Shown: positions 26,843-37,135, counted from the stretch's first letter. The stretch: DNA of 64,000 bases from Chloroflexota bacterium (GCA_011523615.1 WTGJ01000027.1:138756-202755); one strand, 5' to 3'. Numbers and translations: made by a program. The notes: a model not told the origin generated them from the letters alone.

Positions 26843-27352
26843 TCAATCTTCCGCCGTGATGTGGATGCGGCGGGCGGCAGCGCCTCTGGGTTTGGGCAGG
26901 GTGATGATCAGTTTGCCGTCTTCGATCTTCGCCCGCGCTGCTTCGACTTGAACGGCGCGGGGCACATCCACGCTCCGTGAAAATTCTCCGAAGGATTTTT
27001 CTCGCAATAAGAAGGCGTTTTCTTCGATTTGTCTTGCGTCCTGGGTTTGGATCTGGATGCGCAATTGATCCCCCTGGAAGGTGATTTCAATGGTATCCGG
27101 GTCGGCATTTTCCAACGGTGCTGTCTCGATGATGACGCTTTCTTCCGTTTCATACATATCCAAAGGCGGACCATCGCCGCTTGGGTTGACGATGCGCACG
27201 CTTTGTTCCAGGACTTTGTTCACCGAACTGCGGATATTCGCTGTCAACTCCCGGGCTGCAAAGGATACATCGGAAAGAAACTCGTTCAGGGTTTGGTCTT
27301 GCGCGCCCCGGTGGTGATCCTCGGTGTCTTCTTGTCTTCGCTCTTCGCTCAC
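26843..27352 (-). CDS. Hsp20/alpha-crystallin small heat-shock protein
   Basis: A small chaperone of about 169 residues that holds unfolding proteins. The GTG at 27352 is preferred because AAGGA lies 7 bases upstream; the frame stays open to 27427 with an unlikely N-terminus. After a charged N-terminal arm, the alpha-crystallin domain begins near PPLDMYETEESVIIE and ends with GKLIITLPKP. The C-terminal I-x-I anchor is present as IHI. The orphan response regulator gene lies just upstream on the same strand. Confidence 0.9.
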   Translation of the reverse strand: MSEERRQEDTEDHHRGAQDQTLNEFLSDVSFAARELTANIRSSVNKVLEQSVRIVNPSGDGPPLDMYETEESVIIETAPLENADPDTIEITFQGDQLRIQIQTQDARQIEENAFLLREKSFGEFSRSVDVPRAVQVEAARAKIEDGKLIITLPKPRGAAARRIHITAED

Positions 27353-27446
27353 GGCATTTTCCTTACGTGGTCGCTTGCTTGCCCTACTATACGCAAACCA
27401 GAGGATGTGGTTTCTGAGCTGTTGCATTCAGTCATGCGGCTGAACC

Positions 27447-28178
27447 TCATCCCTCACCCTGGCGAAAATCGACAAAACGGTAACCTTCTCCGCGTTCCGT
27501 TAAAATGTAACGCGGATTCTCACGATCTTCTTCTATCTTGCTGCGCAGGTAATTGACATACAAACGGACGTAGTGCGCCTCATCCTGATATTCGTATCCC
27601 CAAACGTTCTGCAGAATCTGTTGATAGCTGCGTGTCCAGCCCGCATTCTCGATGAAATATTTCAGTAGACGAAACTCTGTGGGGCGCAGTTTGATTTCTT
27701 TACCGTCGACCGTGACCAGACGGCGGTTGGAATCGAATGACAATCGCTCATCTATTATTCTTACCTTCTCATCTGGCGTACTTTCAGCATATGCATGGCG
27801 GCGCAAAACAGCACGGATGCGGCTGCTCAGGATACGCGGTGAAAAGGGTTTGGTAACGTAATCATCAGCGCCAAAATCCAAACCGAATTGGACGTCGCTC
27901 TCTTCACTCTTCGCCGTCAACATGATCACTGGCACGTTGGAAAATTCACGCAACTTGCGCAAGGTTTCAAAACCATCCTGGCGGGGCATCATGACATCGA
28001 GCAAAACGCAATCCGGCAATTTCGTCCGTATGGCCTCCAATGCCGCAATCCCATCATAAGCTTCGCTGATTTGATAACCGTCCAGATCCAGGTTCATGCG
28101 GATGAAGCTGACCATTCTGGGTTCGTCGTCGACGACCAGGATGTGGGCCCGCTTTTTGCCATCTCTCGGCTGCGTCAT
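27447..28178 (-). CDS. OmpR/PhoB-type response regulator
   Basis: This 243-residue transcription factor starts at the ATG 28178, preceded by AGAAGGG. The receiver domain has the acidic pair in VVDDEP, the phospho-acceptor D61 in LLDVMMP, and the conserved lysine in YVTKPFSP. The C-terminal winged helix (about 140-240) ends ILTERGEGYRF. No histidine kinase is adjacent, so it is an orphan here. It lies upstream of hsp20 on the same strand, with 94 bases between them, and is divergent from hemW. Confidence 0.94.
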   Translation of the reverse strand: MTQPRDGKKRAHILVVDDEPRMVSFIRMNLDLDGYQISEAYDGIAALEAIRTKLPDCVLLDVMMPRQDGFETLRKLREFSNVPVIMLTAKSEESDVQFGLDFGADDYVTKPFSPRILSSRIRAVLRRHAYAESTPDEKVRIIDERLSFDSNRRLVTVDGKEIKLRPTEFRLLKYFIENAGWTRSYQQILQNVWGYEYQDEAHYVRLYVNYLRSKIEEDRENPRYILTERGEGYRFVDFRQGEG

Positions 28179-28233
28179 GGATGCCCTTCTGCAACACTGA
28201 ATCCACCAAACCGTAGAATCGATTATATTGTGA

Positions 28234-29439
28234 TTGAGCCAAGATTCCCAACTGAGTCCGGGGGACGTGTTGCGCAGAGAAGAACCATCGCACGCCCTAT
28301 ATCTGCACATCCCCTTTTGTGCGACGAAATGTACCTATTGTGCGTTCAACACGTACACCCAAATGGAAGCAATCATCCCATCTTTCGTGAAAGCGTTGTG
28401 TCTGGAATTGAGGATACTGTCTCAAGCACGGCCCGGCTTGCCGATTCATACGGTCTATTTTGGCGGAGGGACGCCCAGTTTGCTGACCGCTAGCCAGCTC
28501 CATGCCATCCTGGATCAAATTGCAAGTGGCTATAAAGTGCAGCCGGATGCTGAAATCACTTTGGAAGCCAACCCCAATGATCTGGATGAGGGCTATACCA
28601 AGGAATTGCGAGCATTGGGGTTCCAGCGCATCAGTTTGGGTATGCAATCCGCGCAAGAAAAGGAGCTGCGCCTCTTCGCCCGGCGGCATGGCAATGCCCA
28701 CCTGCTGCGTGCGGTCTCAGCCATCCGCCAGGCAGGAATCCACAACTTCAATCTGGATTTGATCTTCGGCATCCCTCACCAAAGTTTGCCGGATTGGCAA
28801 GAGAGCCTGCAACAAGCCATCCACTTGAATCCGACTCATCTGTCGCTTTACGCATTGAGTCTGGAACCGGGCACGCCGATGCGCGAATGGGTGATGAGCG
28901 GCCAGTTGCCGCTGCCGGATGAAGCAAACACGGTGGCGATGTACGAATGGGCTACCGATCGATTGAACGCAGAAGGTTATCAGCAATATGAAATCAGCAA
29001 TTGGTGCCGACCGAGTTATGAATCCCGGCACAATTTGCAGTACTGGCGAAACCTGCCTTACTTGGCCTGCGGCCCGGGGGCACATGGTTGGGCCAATGGC
29101 GTGCGTTATCAGAATCTGCTTTCACCCAGGGAATATATCGATCGACTGCGACAAACGGTCTCCATTGATTTTCCCCTGACTCCGGTGGTGGCGGAGCATG
29201 AGACCGTAGACCGCAAGACTCAGCTCGCCGAAACCCTGATGATGGGTTTGCGTTTGACGCAAGAAGGGATCCCCCTGCATCAGCTCCAGCAACGCTTCGA
29301 CGTCGATTTGCTGCAGGAGAAAAAAGCGGTCATCCAGCGTTTCTGTGAAACAGGCTTCCTGGAAATCACCGCCGGGGCCTTGCGCTTGACCCGTGAAGGC
29401 CGTTTTGTCAGCAATGCCATCTTGCGCGACTTGATTTAG
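28234..29439 (+). CDS. hemW: HemW-like radical SAM protein (heme chaperone / coproporphyrinogen oxidase-like)
   Basis: This radical SAM protein of about 400 residues has the 4Fe-4S motif CATKCTYC (C29, C33 and C36 in the longest frame) after LYLHIPF, then VYFGGGTPSLL and ISLGMQS. The C-terminal HemW domain includes ETLMMGLRLTQEGIP. The Cys-x-Phe continuation (CAFNTY) fits HemW, which handles heme, rather than true HemN. The 5' end is uncertain: TTG at 28234 sits next to a -10-like TATATT, and GTG at 28267 (after GGGGGAC) is a good alternative. Confidence 0.9.
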   Translation: MSQDSQLSPGDVLRREEPSHALYLHIPFCATKCTYCAFNTYTQMEAIIPSFVKALCLELRILSQARPGLPIHTVYFGGGTPSLLTASQLHAILDQIASGYKVQPDAEITLEANPNDLDEGYTKELRALGFQRISLGMQSAQEKELRLFARRHGNAHLLRAVSAIRQAGIHNFNLDLIFGIPHQSLPDWQESLQQAIHLNPTHLSLYALSLEPGTPMREWVMSGQLPLPDEANTVAMYEWATDRLNAEGYQQYEISNWCRPSYESRHNLQYWRNLPYLACGPGAHGWANGVRYQNLLSPREYIDRLRQTVSIDFPLTPVVAEHETVDRKTQLAETLMMGLRLTQEGIPLHQLQQRFDVDLLQEKKAVIQRFCETGFLEITAGALRLTREGRFVSNAILRDLI

Positions 29440-29440
29440 C

Positions 29441-30442
29441 TCAGATCGTTCTGCCCAGCAATTGGGCCGGTAGTTCTTTCAGCCAGCCGCCCGCAACAGG
29501 TTCCATATTCAAGGAGGATATGGCTTGAATGGCAGCATTCCCGAATTGCTCCTCAACGGCCTCGGCATATGAGCGGGCCGCGCAACGATTCAGCAGGGAC
29601 CTCGCTCGCTCTACTTGAGCGTCTGAAAGTTTGCCTCCTTCAAACAAACGAGCGAATTCAGGTTCGCGCTGCATCCCGCGTATGTTCGGCAGGGATTTTT
29701 TCTGATTCCTGATGTCATCGGCTGCTGATTTGCCCGTCGTTTCACGCTTCCCCCAGATGCCCAAAATGTCATCCCGAATCTGGAAAGCCAATCCCAAGTG
29801 CCGCCCGTACTCTGCGAATCTGTCGTAGCCTGGGTGATGGGCCAGGCGCGCGCCCATTTTCGCCGAAGCGGCAAACAAAGCGGCAGTTTTCCCCTCGATC
29901 ATGGAACGGTATTCGTCTTCATCGACGGTAGGCTGGTTTTCAAACTGCAAGTCCAGATGCTGGCCACGCGTCAATTCCCGCAACGCGACGTTGAGATCAT
30001 GCCAAACTGCCAATACGGTTTCCGCAGAGAAACTTTCACGCAGGGCATGGAGGGTATGAAAAGCCAAACCCAGCAGGGAATCGCCCACATTGATTGCTTT
30101 GGCCTGATCCCATCTTGCCCAGACGCTGGGTCGGTTGTGCCGCATGATGGATTGATCTTGGATGTCATCGTGTACCAGTGAAAAATTATGCAGGAGTTCG
30201 ACCGCCGCTGCCGCGGGGATTGCCTGCTGCCAGTTGCCGCCGGCTGCCTCACAACACAGGAGCAAAAGATAGGGACGCAATCGTTTCCCAGACATGTGAC
30301 GCATCGCCTTGCCAGTTTCATCCACCCAACCGAAAGCATAACCCTGCATTAAGTTCAGTTCTGTGGGATGTATCTCTGAAACCACGCCGCGCAGGAACTC
30401 ATCCAACGGCGTGGCATAACGTTGTTGCAACTCGCTCAACAT
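29441..30442 (-). CDS. Prenyl diphosphate synthase, farnesyl/geranylgeranyl type
   Basis: This 333-residue protein starts at the ATG 30442 (MLSELQQRY); the frame is open to 30514 but would overlap the IDI gene. The first Asp-rich motif reads VHDDIQDQS and the second QIRDDILGIWG, the D-D-x-x-G form often seen in bacterial C15/C20 synthases. GKRLRPYLLLL is near residue 50. It follows type 2 IPP isomerase by 14 bases, so the pair supplies allylic precursors for the longer-chain enzyme at 1889 and other isoprenoids. It is convergent with hemW. Confidence 0.92.
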   Translation of the reverse strand: MLSELQQRYATPLDEFLRGVVSEIHPTELNLMQGYAFGWVDETGKAMRHMSGKRLRPYLLLLCCEAAGGNWQQAIPAAAAVELLHNFSLVHDDIQDQSIMRHNRPSVWARWDQAKAINVGDSLLGLAFHTLHALRESFSAETVLAVWHDLNVALRELTRGQHLDLQFENQPTVDEDEYRSMIEGKTAALFAASAKMGARLAHHPGYDRFAEYGRHLGLAFQIRDDILGIWGKRETTGKSAADDIRNQKKSLPNIRGMQREPEFARLFEGGKLSDAQVERARSLLNRCAARSYAEAVEEQFGNAAIQAISSLNMEPVAGGWLKELPAQLLGRTI

Positions 30443-30456
30443 GGATTGTCGGGAAA

Positions 30457-31497
30457 TCAGCGTTTCAGTAAAGGCTTGTGGCGCAGGGCAGCCAAATCCG
30501 CCGCGCCGCAGCAAAACATGGCAACTTGCAATTGCCTTTGGATCAAGCGGATCAGGTCGACCACCGCATCACTGGAGTGATCGGCCGCTCGCAAAAAAGG
30601 CGAGGCGAAGCCCCCCAGAGTGGCGCCCAGGGCCAGGCATTTTGCCATCTCCACCCCGTCACGCAGGCCACCACTGGCGAAGATCGGCAATTCAGGTGCG
30701 GCCTTTTGTGCATAGCCGAGTGCTTCGGCGGTGGGGATGCCCCAATCGGCAAAACTCGCCGCCAATTGGGCATGATGTTCATCCGGTGCACGGCGCGCTT
30801 CTACTTCGCTCCATGAGGTACCACCGGCCCCGGCGACGTCGACGGCGGCTACCCCCGCCTCAGCGAGGGCGCGTACGGTGGCTTCAGAGAAGCCCCAACC
30901 TACTTCCTTCGCGATGATGGGTATGGGGCTTTTGCGGCAGAGTTTTTGGATTTTAGCCAGCAAACCACTGAAATCATGATCCCCTTCTGCTTGCACCGCC
31001 TCTTGCAGGGCATTGCAATGGAGGATCAGGCCATCCGCTCCTACTTGCTCCGCTGCGCGGATGAAATCTTCTTCATCATAGCCGTAGTTTAACTGCACGA
31101 CCCCCATATTGGCGAAAAGCAAGATGTCCGGCGCGACAGCTCTCACGGAGAAACTATCCATCAGAGTGGGGTCTTCGAGCATGGCTCGCTGGGAACCCAA
31201 ACCCATGGCAATACCCATTTGCTTTGCAGCCAGGGCGAGATTCTGGTTGATGCGCGCGGCGATCGCTGTGCCCCCCGTCATCGAAGAAATCAGGATGGGG
31301 GCGGATAATTGCTTGCCAAATAACGTGAGTTGGGTCTCCACGTGTTGCAGATTCAGCTCAGGCAACGCTTCGTGCAGGAAATGATAGCGTTCCAGCTGGT
31401 TGCTCAACCGTGGAAACTGAACATTTTCTTCCAGATTGATGCGAATGTGGTCTGCTTTGCGCTTCTCGGTACTGGGAACGAGTGCTGCTTTTTCCAT
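30457..31497 (-). CDS. fni: Type 2 isopentenyl-diphosphate delta-isomerase (FMN-dependent)
   Basis: This 346-residue enzyme interconverts IPP and DMAPP. Family marks are KRKADHIRI at the N-terminus, ISSMTGG near residue 70, GLGSQRAML near 98, HCNALQEAVQAEGD near 150 (Gln/Glu for metal and proton transfer), GAGGTSW near 215, and ASGGLRDG near 265. The ATG at 31497 is preferred over the TTG one codon earlier. It is the first gene of the IDI / prenyl synthase pair and is divergent from acpP. Confidence 0.95.
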   Translation of the reverse strand: MEKAALVPSTEKRKADHIRINLEENVQFPRLSNQLERYHFLHEALPELNLQHVETQLTLFGKQLSAPILISSMTGGTAIAARINQNLALAAKQMGIAMGLGSQRAMLEDPTLMDSFSVRAVAPDILLFANMGVVQLNYGYDEEDFIRAAEQVGADGLILHCNALQEAVQAEGDHDFSGLLAKIQKLCRKSPIPIIAKEVGWGFSEATVRALAEAGVAAVDVAGAGGTSWSEVEARRAPDEHHAQLAASFADWGIPTAEALGYAQKAAPELPIFASGGLRDGVEMAKCLALGATLGGFASPFLRAADHSSDAVVDLIRLIQRQLQVAMFCCGAADLAALRHKPLLKR

Positions 31498-31641
31498 CAA
31501 TGGCTGTCCTAGGAAACGAAAGTATGCTAACCCAGTGTGTGCTTTGGGTCAAGCGCATGCGGGTCTAGGCATTGGGTTTTCCCACGCTATAATGACCGAA
31601 CCATCGGTGGGTTGGTGAATGAAACAAACCAGGAGGTTTGG

Positions 31642-31881
31642 ATGTCTTCTGTCGCAGATCAAGTGCAAGAAATTGTAGTAGATTTGTTAGGGGTTGGCGT
31701 AGATCAAGTCGTCCCCGAGGCGCGCTTTCGTGAAGATTTAGAAGCCGATTCACTCGATCTGGTGGAATTGATCATGGCCTTTGAGGAGAAATTCGGCGGC
31801 GAGATATCCGATGAAGATGCCCAGAAGATCACCACAGTGGGGGACGCGATCAATTATGTGACGGAAAACATGGCTTCATAG
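31642..31881 (+). CDS. acpP: Acyl carrier protein
   Basis: A 79-residue acidic carrier with the phosphopantetheine serine S37 in [16 protein letters not shown] at 31631-31636 fixes the start at 31642. A TATAAT (31588-31593) lies upstream, though I see no good -35. It stands apart from other fatty-acid genes; plsX is 16 kb away. Its 3' end overlaps the opposite gene by 6 bases. Confidence 0.95.
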   Translation: MSSVADQVQEIVVDLLGVGVDQVVPEARFREDLEADSLDLVELIMAFEEKFGGEISDEDAQKITTVGDAINYVTENMAS

Positions 31882-32475
31882 CGGGTGGGCTTTTCGCCCT
31901 CTCCAGTGAAGCAAACCCGTCATCAGGATCAACGCATAAGCCAATACCAAACACAGCATTCCCGGCCCTGCATTCGCATCCAATTGTAAGCTATCGTACA
32001 AAACGTCAATCCGAAGTGCCACGTATAGGCAGCTGAGCAAACCGATGCAAGACCAGCCGAGCTGCCAATAGGCAACCAGCGGTTTCTTCAACCGTGAACC
32101 GACTGCGGAGATCAAAGCCGCAGCCAAAGCCAAACCCATGAGCTGGCGGTAACCGGGGTTGCCCAATTCACGTATGAAGCCGTCTGGTGGCGGGAGCAAT
32201 GCGATGCAAAGCAAGACGATGATGAACCAACGGCTGCGGTGAACGTTGCTCGAAACAATGGCCGCCAGGATGAGCAGCTGTCCGCGCAACAGGAAGCTGG
32301 TCAACATCACCAAAGAACCGCGAAATTCTTCCCCGTGCCGAATGCTCCAATTGGCGAGCTCAGGTGCATTCAACGTCAATCCCGCGCTTGCGTGCTGAAC
32401 CCAGGGCAGGAGCAAGCCGATGCCCCCCAGCGAGATGAACCAGAACATCAGCGTTGCGGCAGTGGGTGATTTCAT
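31876..32475 (-). CDS. Hypothetical membrane protein
   Basis: This 199-residue protein has about six membrane helices, for example [40 protein letters not shown] and [13 protein letters not shown]. No recognised motif. Its start overlaps the thioesterase stop by 4 bases, so it is the last gene of the polysaccharide operon, with translation probably coupled. A role in that pathway is only a guess from position. Confidence 0.7.
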   Translation of the reverse strand: MKSPTAATLMFWFISLGGIGLLLPWVQHASAGLTLNAPELANWSIRHGEEFRGSLVMLTSFLLRGQLLILAAIVSSNVHRSRWFIIVLLCIALLPPPDGFIRELGNPGYRQLMGLALAAALISAVGSRLKKPLVAYWQLGWSCIGLLSCLYVALRIDVLYDSLQLDANAGPGMLCLVLAYALILMTGLLHWRGRKAHPL

Positions 32476-32954
32476 ATGAGCGAGGCGAGCTTGCGCTGCG
32501 CCAAACGATGGTCCATGCGCAACTTGGCTTCTTCCGCACGGATGCGCTCAGAATCATTTTCAAGACGCAGGGGCGGCACCGGCGTGGGCTTCCCCGTTTC
32601 CCCGTCCAAGGCCACAAACACCAGATAAGCGATATTTTTTAATTCCGATTCACCGGAAATGATCTCTTCCGCATGTACTTCCACTTTCGTTTCCATGGAA
32701 GTTCGACCTACGTAGGTGATTTCGGCCGTTAACGTGACCAAATCCCGCAAGTGAATGGGGCGCAGGAATATGAGCGAATCCAGGTTTGCGGTGACGACAG
32801 AACGTTGCGAATGGCGTGCCGCGACGATCCCGCCCGCTTCATCGATGAGTTTCATGATGATCCCACCATGGACGAATCCCAAGTGATTGGCATCGCTGAC
32901 CCCCATCCAGCGACTGTAGGAGATTCGAGATTCAGCGATGGTTTTTGCGGTCAT
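32472..32954 (-). CDS. Hotdog-fold acyl-CoA thioesterase (YciA/BACH type)
   Basis: A 160-residue single hotdog domain. HLGFVHGGIIMKLIDEAGGIVA at about 25-45 carries the N-x-x-G-x-x-HGG-like turn and the catalytic Asp region. SLIFLRPIHLRDLVTL and GRTSMETKVEV follow the usual fold order. It should hydrolyse acyl-CoA in the cytosol. The start at 32954 follows a better ribosome site (GGTGGGG) than the ATG at 32963. It sits between the GT4 gene and a small membrane protein. Confidence 0.9.
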   Translation of the reverse strand: MTAKTIAESRISYSRWMGVSDANHLGFVHGGIIMKLIDEAGGIVAARHSQRSVVTANLDSLIFLRPIHLRDLVTLTAEITYVGRTSMETKVEVHAEEIISGESELKNIAYLVFVALDGETGKPTPVPPLRLENDSERIRAEEAKLRMDHRLAQRKLASLI

Positions 32955-32975
32955 CCCCACCATGGCTTGCCATCC

Positions 32976-34106
32976 TTACCCTTCGTTCAGCATCCGATCA
33001 TAAACTTTCAGCAGTGTTTTGGCTGCCTTCTGCCAGCTGAATTGTTGCACTCGTTCATAGCCTTTGGCGATGAGCTCCTGGCGAAGCGCTTCATCTTCAT
33101 GCAATCGTCTCAATCCCTCCTCGATCGCTTCGACATCATAGGGGTCGATGTAAAATGCGGCGTCTTGCGCTGTCTCCGGTAGCGATGAAACGGCAGCGGT
33201 CAGGGTAGGCGTTCCGCAAGCCATCGCTTCCAACAACGGGAAGCCGAACCCTTCATACAAAGAGGGATAGGCGAAGATGCGGGCGCGACGGTAGAGCGCT
33301 GGCAATTCCTCTTCCGCCACATAGCCGCGCAGATGGACTGCTGCTTGCATGCCGAGACGTTCACGGGTTTCGTAGATCTCTTCTCCCAACCAACCCGGTC
33401 CACCCACGATCACCAATTCCAGCTCGCTTCCTTTTGCGCGCAATCTGGAAACTGCTTCGATGAGGCGGGGGTAATTCTTTCGCGGCTGTAAAGTACCCAC
33501 GGCCAGTACGAAGGGTGGCCCTGGCTCGGGATCCATAGGTTTCGTGGTATCCCTTTGCTGTGTATGGAATTTGGGCGAGATTCCGCCGTGGATGACGGTG
33601 AATTTGCGCTCATCCAGCGCAAAATGTTCGACATAATCATTTCTCGTCGAGAAGGAGTTGGCGATGATGTGATCGGCACGATGCAGTGCGCGGGGGACCA
33701 CCTGGCGCAGATAGCGCAACAACCAGGGGGTAAAAGTCTCCGACACTTTTTCGAAAGAAAGATCGTGCACCATGAGCAGGCGGCGCGTCCCGGGTAGCGT
33801 CGGTGGGAGCGAGAAATCCGGGGCATGGAAGAGATCCGCTTTGCCACTGAGCAGCTCAACCGGTAGAGGCATTCGCAAGCGATGCCAGATTCTGGTCAAA
33901 TGCTTCGCTGGAATTCTGGTGTTGCGCCAGGAAAATTGGCTCCCGGGTAGGGAAAGCAACTGATTCTTGGCTCTTCCCGCTACAAAGAGGCGAAAATGGT
34001 AATCACCAGCTGTCTCCGCCAATGCGTGGATCAATTCGCGGGTGAATCGACCGATCCCCGCTCTTTGATGCACGGCCGAGGTGTAATCAATGGTGATGAT
34101 CGGCAT
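32976..34106 (-). CDS. GT4-family glycosyltransferase
   Basis: This 376-residue GT-B enzyme has an N-terminal acceptor domain (SAVHQRAGIGRFTREL) and a C-terminal nucleotide-sugar domain. The retaining-transferase signature EGFGFPLLEAMACGTP near residue 290 has both conserved glutamates. VGTLQPRKNYPRLIEAV near 210 is typical of mannosyl- or rhamnosyl-transferases of surface glycans; donor and acceptor are unknown. The ATG at 34106 overlaps gtrA by 20 bases; the frame is open to 34124. Confidence 0.92.
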   Translation of the reverse strand: MPIITIDYTSAVHQRAGIGRFTRELIHALAETAGDYHFRLFVAGRAKNQLLSLPGSQFSWRNTRIPAKHLTRIWHRLRMPLPVELLSGKADLFHAPDFSLPPTLPGTRRLLMVHDLSFEKVSETFTPWLLRYLRQVVPRALHRADHIIANSFSTRNDYVEHFALDERKFTVIHGGISPKFHTQQRDTTKPMDPEPGPPFVLAVGTLQPRKNYPRLIEAVSRLRAKGSELELVIVGGPGWLGEEIYETRERLGMQAAVHLRGYVAEEELPALYRRARIFAYPSLYEGFGFPLLEAMACGTPTLTAAVSSLPETAQDAAFYIDPYDVEAIEEGLRRLHEDEALRQELIAKGYERVQQFSWQKAAKTLLKVYDRMLNEG

Positions 34107-34698
34107 CGAAACGAACCCGCGCATCTACATCCGAATACGTCCAGTAACGATTGGCAAAGAAATTCCAAAATAGGACGATGAACACCCCGATGACCAAAGT
34201 GATGTTGGTGCCGATGCGAGCGCTGACGTCATCTGCCGGTAATCCTTCGTAAATGGGCAAGTTGCCCAAAACAGGGTAGAACCAATCGCCAAAGAGTGGG
34301 TAAGCCAAAGTGATCCATACCGTTCGCCCGGCCCAGCCCACGAAATTGATGAAAGTGAATTGGGCCAACTGCGTTTTGATTTTGCGGGTGCGGGAATCGG
34401 GATAAGTCCAGAAGCGATTCCAGGTGAAATTGCTCAACACACCGGCGAGGAAACTGATGGATATGGCAATGGAGACATTCCAGCGTAAATCCACCCCATT
34501 GGCATCCACTGCCGGTAGCACGGTGGACTGGAGCAGGTTCAGCAATCCGAAATCGATGAGGAAGCCAATGGTCCCCACGACCAGGAATTTGAGAAAGCGT
34601 TCCATCTCCACTGCTCGCTCGCCAAATCGTTCGGCAAGGATGCGTATTGGGTGGTCCAATGGTGTGCGGATTGCTGTAGGAGGGTGATTCCTCGACAT
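34087..34698 (-). CDS. GtrA-like membrane protein
   Basis: This 203-residue protein has four membrane helices and the GtrA start FLKFLVVGTIGFLIDFGLLNLL. SNFTWNRFWTY and NFFANRYWTY are the two internal repeats typical of the family. GtrA proteins help flip or present polyprenyl-linked sugars for cell-surface glycans. The start ATG shares one base with the stop of the upstream ligase gene (TGATG), so translation is probably coupled. The C-terminus ends in DADHHH. Confidence 0.9.
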   Translation of the reverse strand: MSRNHPPTAIRTPLDHPIRILAERFGERAVEMERFLKFLVVGTIGFLIDFGLLNLLQSTVLPAVDANGVDLRWNVSIAISISFLAGVLSNFTWNRFWTYPDSRTRKIKTQLAQFTFINFVGWAGRTVWITLAYPLFGDWFYPVLGNLPIYEGLPADDVSARIGTNITLVIGVFIVLFWNFFANRYWTYSDVDARVRFDADHHH

Positions 34699-36158
34699 CA
34701 AGCAACCCGCTGACTCTGTTGTTGGCAGCGAATGTGCAACAACAACCCCCAAATCGCGCCCAAAATCAAGAAACTATGGTTCACGTATAGGTGATCGCTC
34801 AGGCTATGGATGCAGAAGTAGAGCCAGGAAGCAAACACACCGACCGCTAAACTTCTCGCCAGGGGATCGGGGTGCGCTCTCGCACGCCAACTCCAGATCA
34901 GGATGGTGATTGAGAGCAGGAGGTAAGCAAACAAGCCAACGAGTCCTGTTTCAGCCAGCATATTGAGGTAATAATTGTGCGCGTGGCCTAGGGAATCCGG
35001 CCAGTTGGCCAAGCGGTATTCGGCATATTGTTCTTCATAACTCCCCAGGCCGTAGCCCAGATAAGGGCGATCGGTCGCCATGCGGATGGCGGCTTGCCAA
35101 TGGGCCACTCTTTCTACCAAAGCATAATTGTTCGCATCAAAATCAACGCCGCGCACATCTTGAATCTCAATCAACTCGTGGACTGCACTGCGCAATCGGG
35201 CGTCCAATGCTGTGGGCAAGGCGCCGCTGAACCCGATGGCAAACGCGATCCCGATAGAAATGACGAAGATCAGCCCACTCGCCCACCGTCTTCGAGGTAT
35301 GGCCGTAACCAAAGCGACCGTCCCACAAATGGCGCCCAACCAGGCGCCACGACTCCAGGAGAGCAACAAAGCCATGACCAGGCAGACGGAGCATATGAAG
35401 CTCAGCAGGGTGGGCAAATGATGCAGAAACCTAGATTGTGGTGGATCATTCTGGTGAGCGCTGCGCTTGGCTCGACAGGCGAAACCCCAGGTAGCCATCA
35501 CGGCCAGGGGCGCGGTCATGCCCATCAAGCCAGCGAAAGGATTCGGTTGTTCGTAACTGCCATACGCTCTCGTGAATTGCCCATCAATCTTAAAATGAGG
35601 GGCGCTATCCACCAGGCCGGTGAACTGCATGAGGCCAAGCAAGGCATTGACCATAGCAGCCAACAGCACGGCCGAAAGCACGGCGGACCCACCGTAACGT
35701 TCACACAACGAGAGTGAGATCAATACCAGGATCAGGATCGAAAGCCATTTCAACCATTCTTGCAGCCAGGCGAAGGTGATTCCTGCGAAAAAACCGTGGA
35801 GCAAGAGGAAGAAGACGAAGATCGCCAGGGGAGCAATGGCGGCTTTCCAGCGTGCGGGTAGATCGACTTTGTGGTTGCGAATCACGTGCGCGAGCCAGAC
35901 CAGGAACAAACCGACAAAAGCGACTTGTCCGATGTCAAGCGGAAAGGGCCAGTGGCCCACGCGACTGAGCAAAGCGCGCAGCGGGGCCAAGGTGAGCGCT
36001 GCTTGCAAAGCGATGATGGGGGAAAGAGTGGCGCTGAACAACAAACCGAGGCTTGCGGCGAGGAGGGCCGAGATCCACAGCGGACTGAAGGCAATCAAAC
36101 CGCCAGCGAAAGCAGCGAAGCCCGCCCAAAACAAATTATCGCTCGGTCGCACCCGCAT
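34698..36158 (-). CDS. O-antigen ligase / polysaccharide polymerase (Wzy_C family)
   Basis: This 486-residue protein has about 12 membrane helices. The large extracytoplasmic loop of the family is visible: [17 protein letters not shown] near residue 215, then [12 protein letters not shown] near 370 and [19 protein letters not shown] near 395. Members polymerise glycan repeats or move finished glycan to an acceptor. It overlaps the UDP-glucuronate decarboxylase gene by 23 bases. It is the second Wzy_C-type protein in the same operon. Confidence 0.9.
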   Translation of the reverse strand: MRVRPSDNLFWAGFAAFAGGLIAFSPLWISALLAASLGLLFSATLSPIIALQAALTLAPLRALLSRVGHWPFPLDIGQVAFVGLFLVWLAHVIRNHKVDLPARWKAAIAPLAIFVFFLLLHGFFAGITFAWLQEWLKWLSILILVLISLSLCERYGGSAVLSAVLLAAMVNALLGLMQFTGLVDSAPHFKIDGQFTRAYGSYEQPNPFAGLMGMTAPLAVMATWGFACRAKRSAHQNDPPQSRFLHHLPTLLSFICSVCLVMALLLSWSRGAWLGAICGTVALVTAIPRRRWASGLIFVISIGIAFAIGFSGALPTALDARLRSAVHELIEIQDVRGVDFDANNYALVERVAHWQAAIRMATDRPYLGYGLGSYEEQYAEYRLANWPDSLGHAHNYYLNMLAETGLVGLFAYLLLSITILIWSWRARAHPDPLARSLAVGVFASWLYFCIHSLSDHLYVNHSFLILGAIWGLLLHIRCQQQSQRVA

Positions 36159-37122
36159 ACGAACTGGAATTCATCTTCTGTTCAAAGTGCGCGATGGTTT
36201 CCATCAGGCCTTCATGCAAGCCCACGGTGGGCGACCATTGGAGCAGTTCTTTCGCCCGGCTCACATCTGGTCTGCGCTGCTGAGGATCGCCGGGAGCTCG
36301 TCGATCTCGCTCGTAGTGAAGCCCGCCGGGATTGTCCGTCAATTGATTGACGATCTCGGCAAAATCGGTGATGCAGATCTCCTGAGTACTGCCGATGTTC
36401 ACCGGTTCCACAAAATCCACGGCCAACAAACGGATGATGCCTTCGATGAGATCATCGATGTATTGGAACGAGCGCGTCTGGCTGCCATCGCCATAAATCG
36501 TCAACGCTTCCGCGCGCAAGGCCTGGCCAATGAAATTGGGTACGACTCGGCCATCATCCAGGCGCATCCGGGGGCCATAGGTATTGAAAATGCGAACGAT
36601 GCGCGTATCCAAACCATGTACGCGGTGATAGGCCATGGTCAGTGCTTCGGCGAAGCGCTTGGCTTCGTCATAAACTCCGCGCAAACCGATGGGGTCCACG
36701 TTGCCTGCGTACTGCTCCGTTTGCGGGTGCTGTTCGGGTTCGCCGTACACTTCCGAAGTCGATGCCAGCATGAAACGCGCCTTCTTTGCCAATGCCAAAC
36801 CGAGGGCATTGTGCGTACCCAGGCTGCCCACTTTGAGCGTTTGGATGGGATGCCGCAAATAATCGATCGGGCTTGCTGGGGAAGCAAAGTGCAAGACGAG
36901 GTCCAAATGGCCTTCGCAGCGAATGAATTGGCTGACATCGTGCTCAATCAGCTGGAAACGCCCGTTCCGATGGTGTTGCTGCAGGTTTTCCTGCTTGCCG
37001 GTGATGAAATTGTCCATGGCAATCACACGATGCCCTTCCGCAAGGAAGCGATCGCAGAGGTGAGAACCAATGAATCCAGCTCCTCCGGTGATGAGGATGC
37101 GCAGATGGGTTGAGTCTGCCAT
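36136..37122 (-). CDS. UDP-glucuronate decarboxylase (UDP-xylose synthase)
   Basis: This 328-residue extended SDR converts UDP-glucuronate to UDP-xylose for glycan synthesis. The NAD motif GGAGFIGSH is at 13-21. The catalytic set T122/E124 (STSEVYG) with Y151 and K155 (YDEAKR) matches the UXS family, as do [14 protein letters not shown] and IFNTYGPRM. The ATG at 37122 is chosen; the longer frame runs back into the preceding gene. It starts 13 bases after the large fusion gene. Confidence 0.93.
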   Translation of the reverse strand: MADSTHLRILITGGAGFIGSHLCDRFLAEGHRVIAMDNFITGKQENLQQHHRNGRFQLIEHDVSQFIRCEGHLDLVLHFASPASPIDYLRHPIQTLKVGSLGTHNALGLALAKKARFMLASTSEVYGEPEQHPQTEQYAGNVDPIGLRGVYDEAKRFAEALTMAYHRVHGLDTRIVRIFNTYGPRMRLDDGRVVPNFIGQALRAEALTIYGDGSQTRSFQYIDDLIEGIIRLLAVDFVEPVNIGSTQEICITDFAEIVNQLTDNPGGLHYERDRRAPGDPQQRRPDVSRAKELLQWSPTVGLHEGLMETIAHFEQKMNSSSYAGATER

Positions 37123-37135
37123 GACGCTCGTCAGT

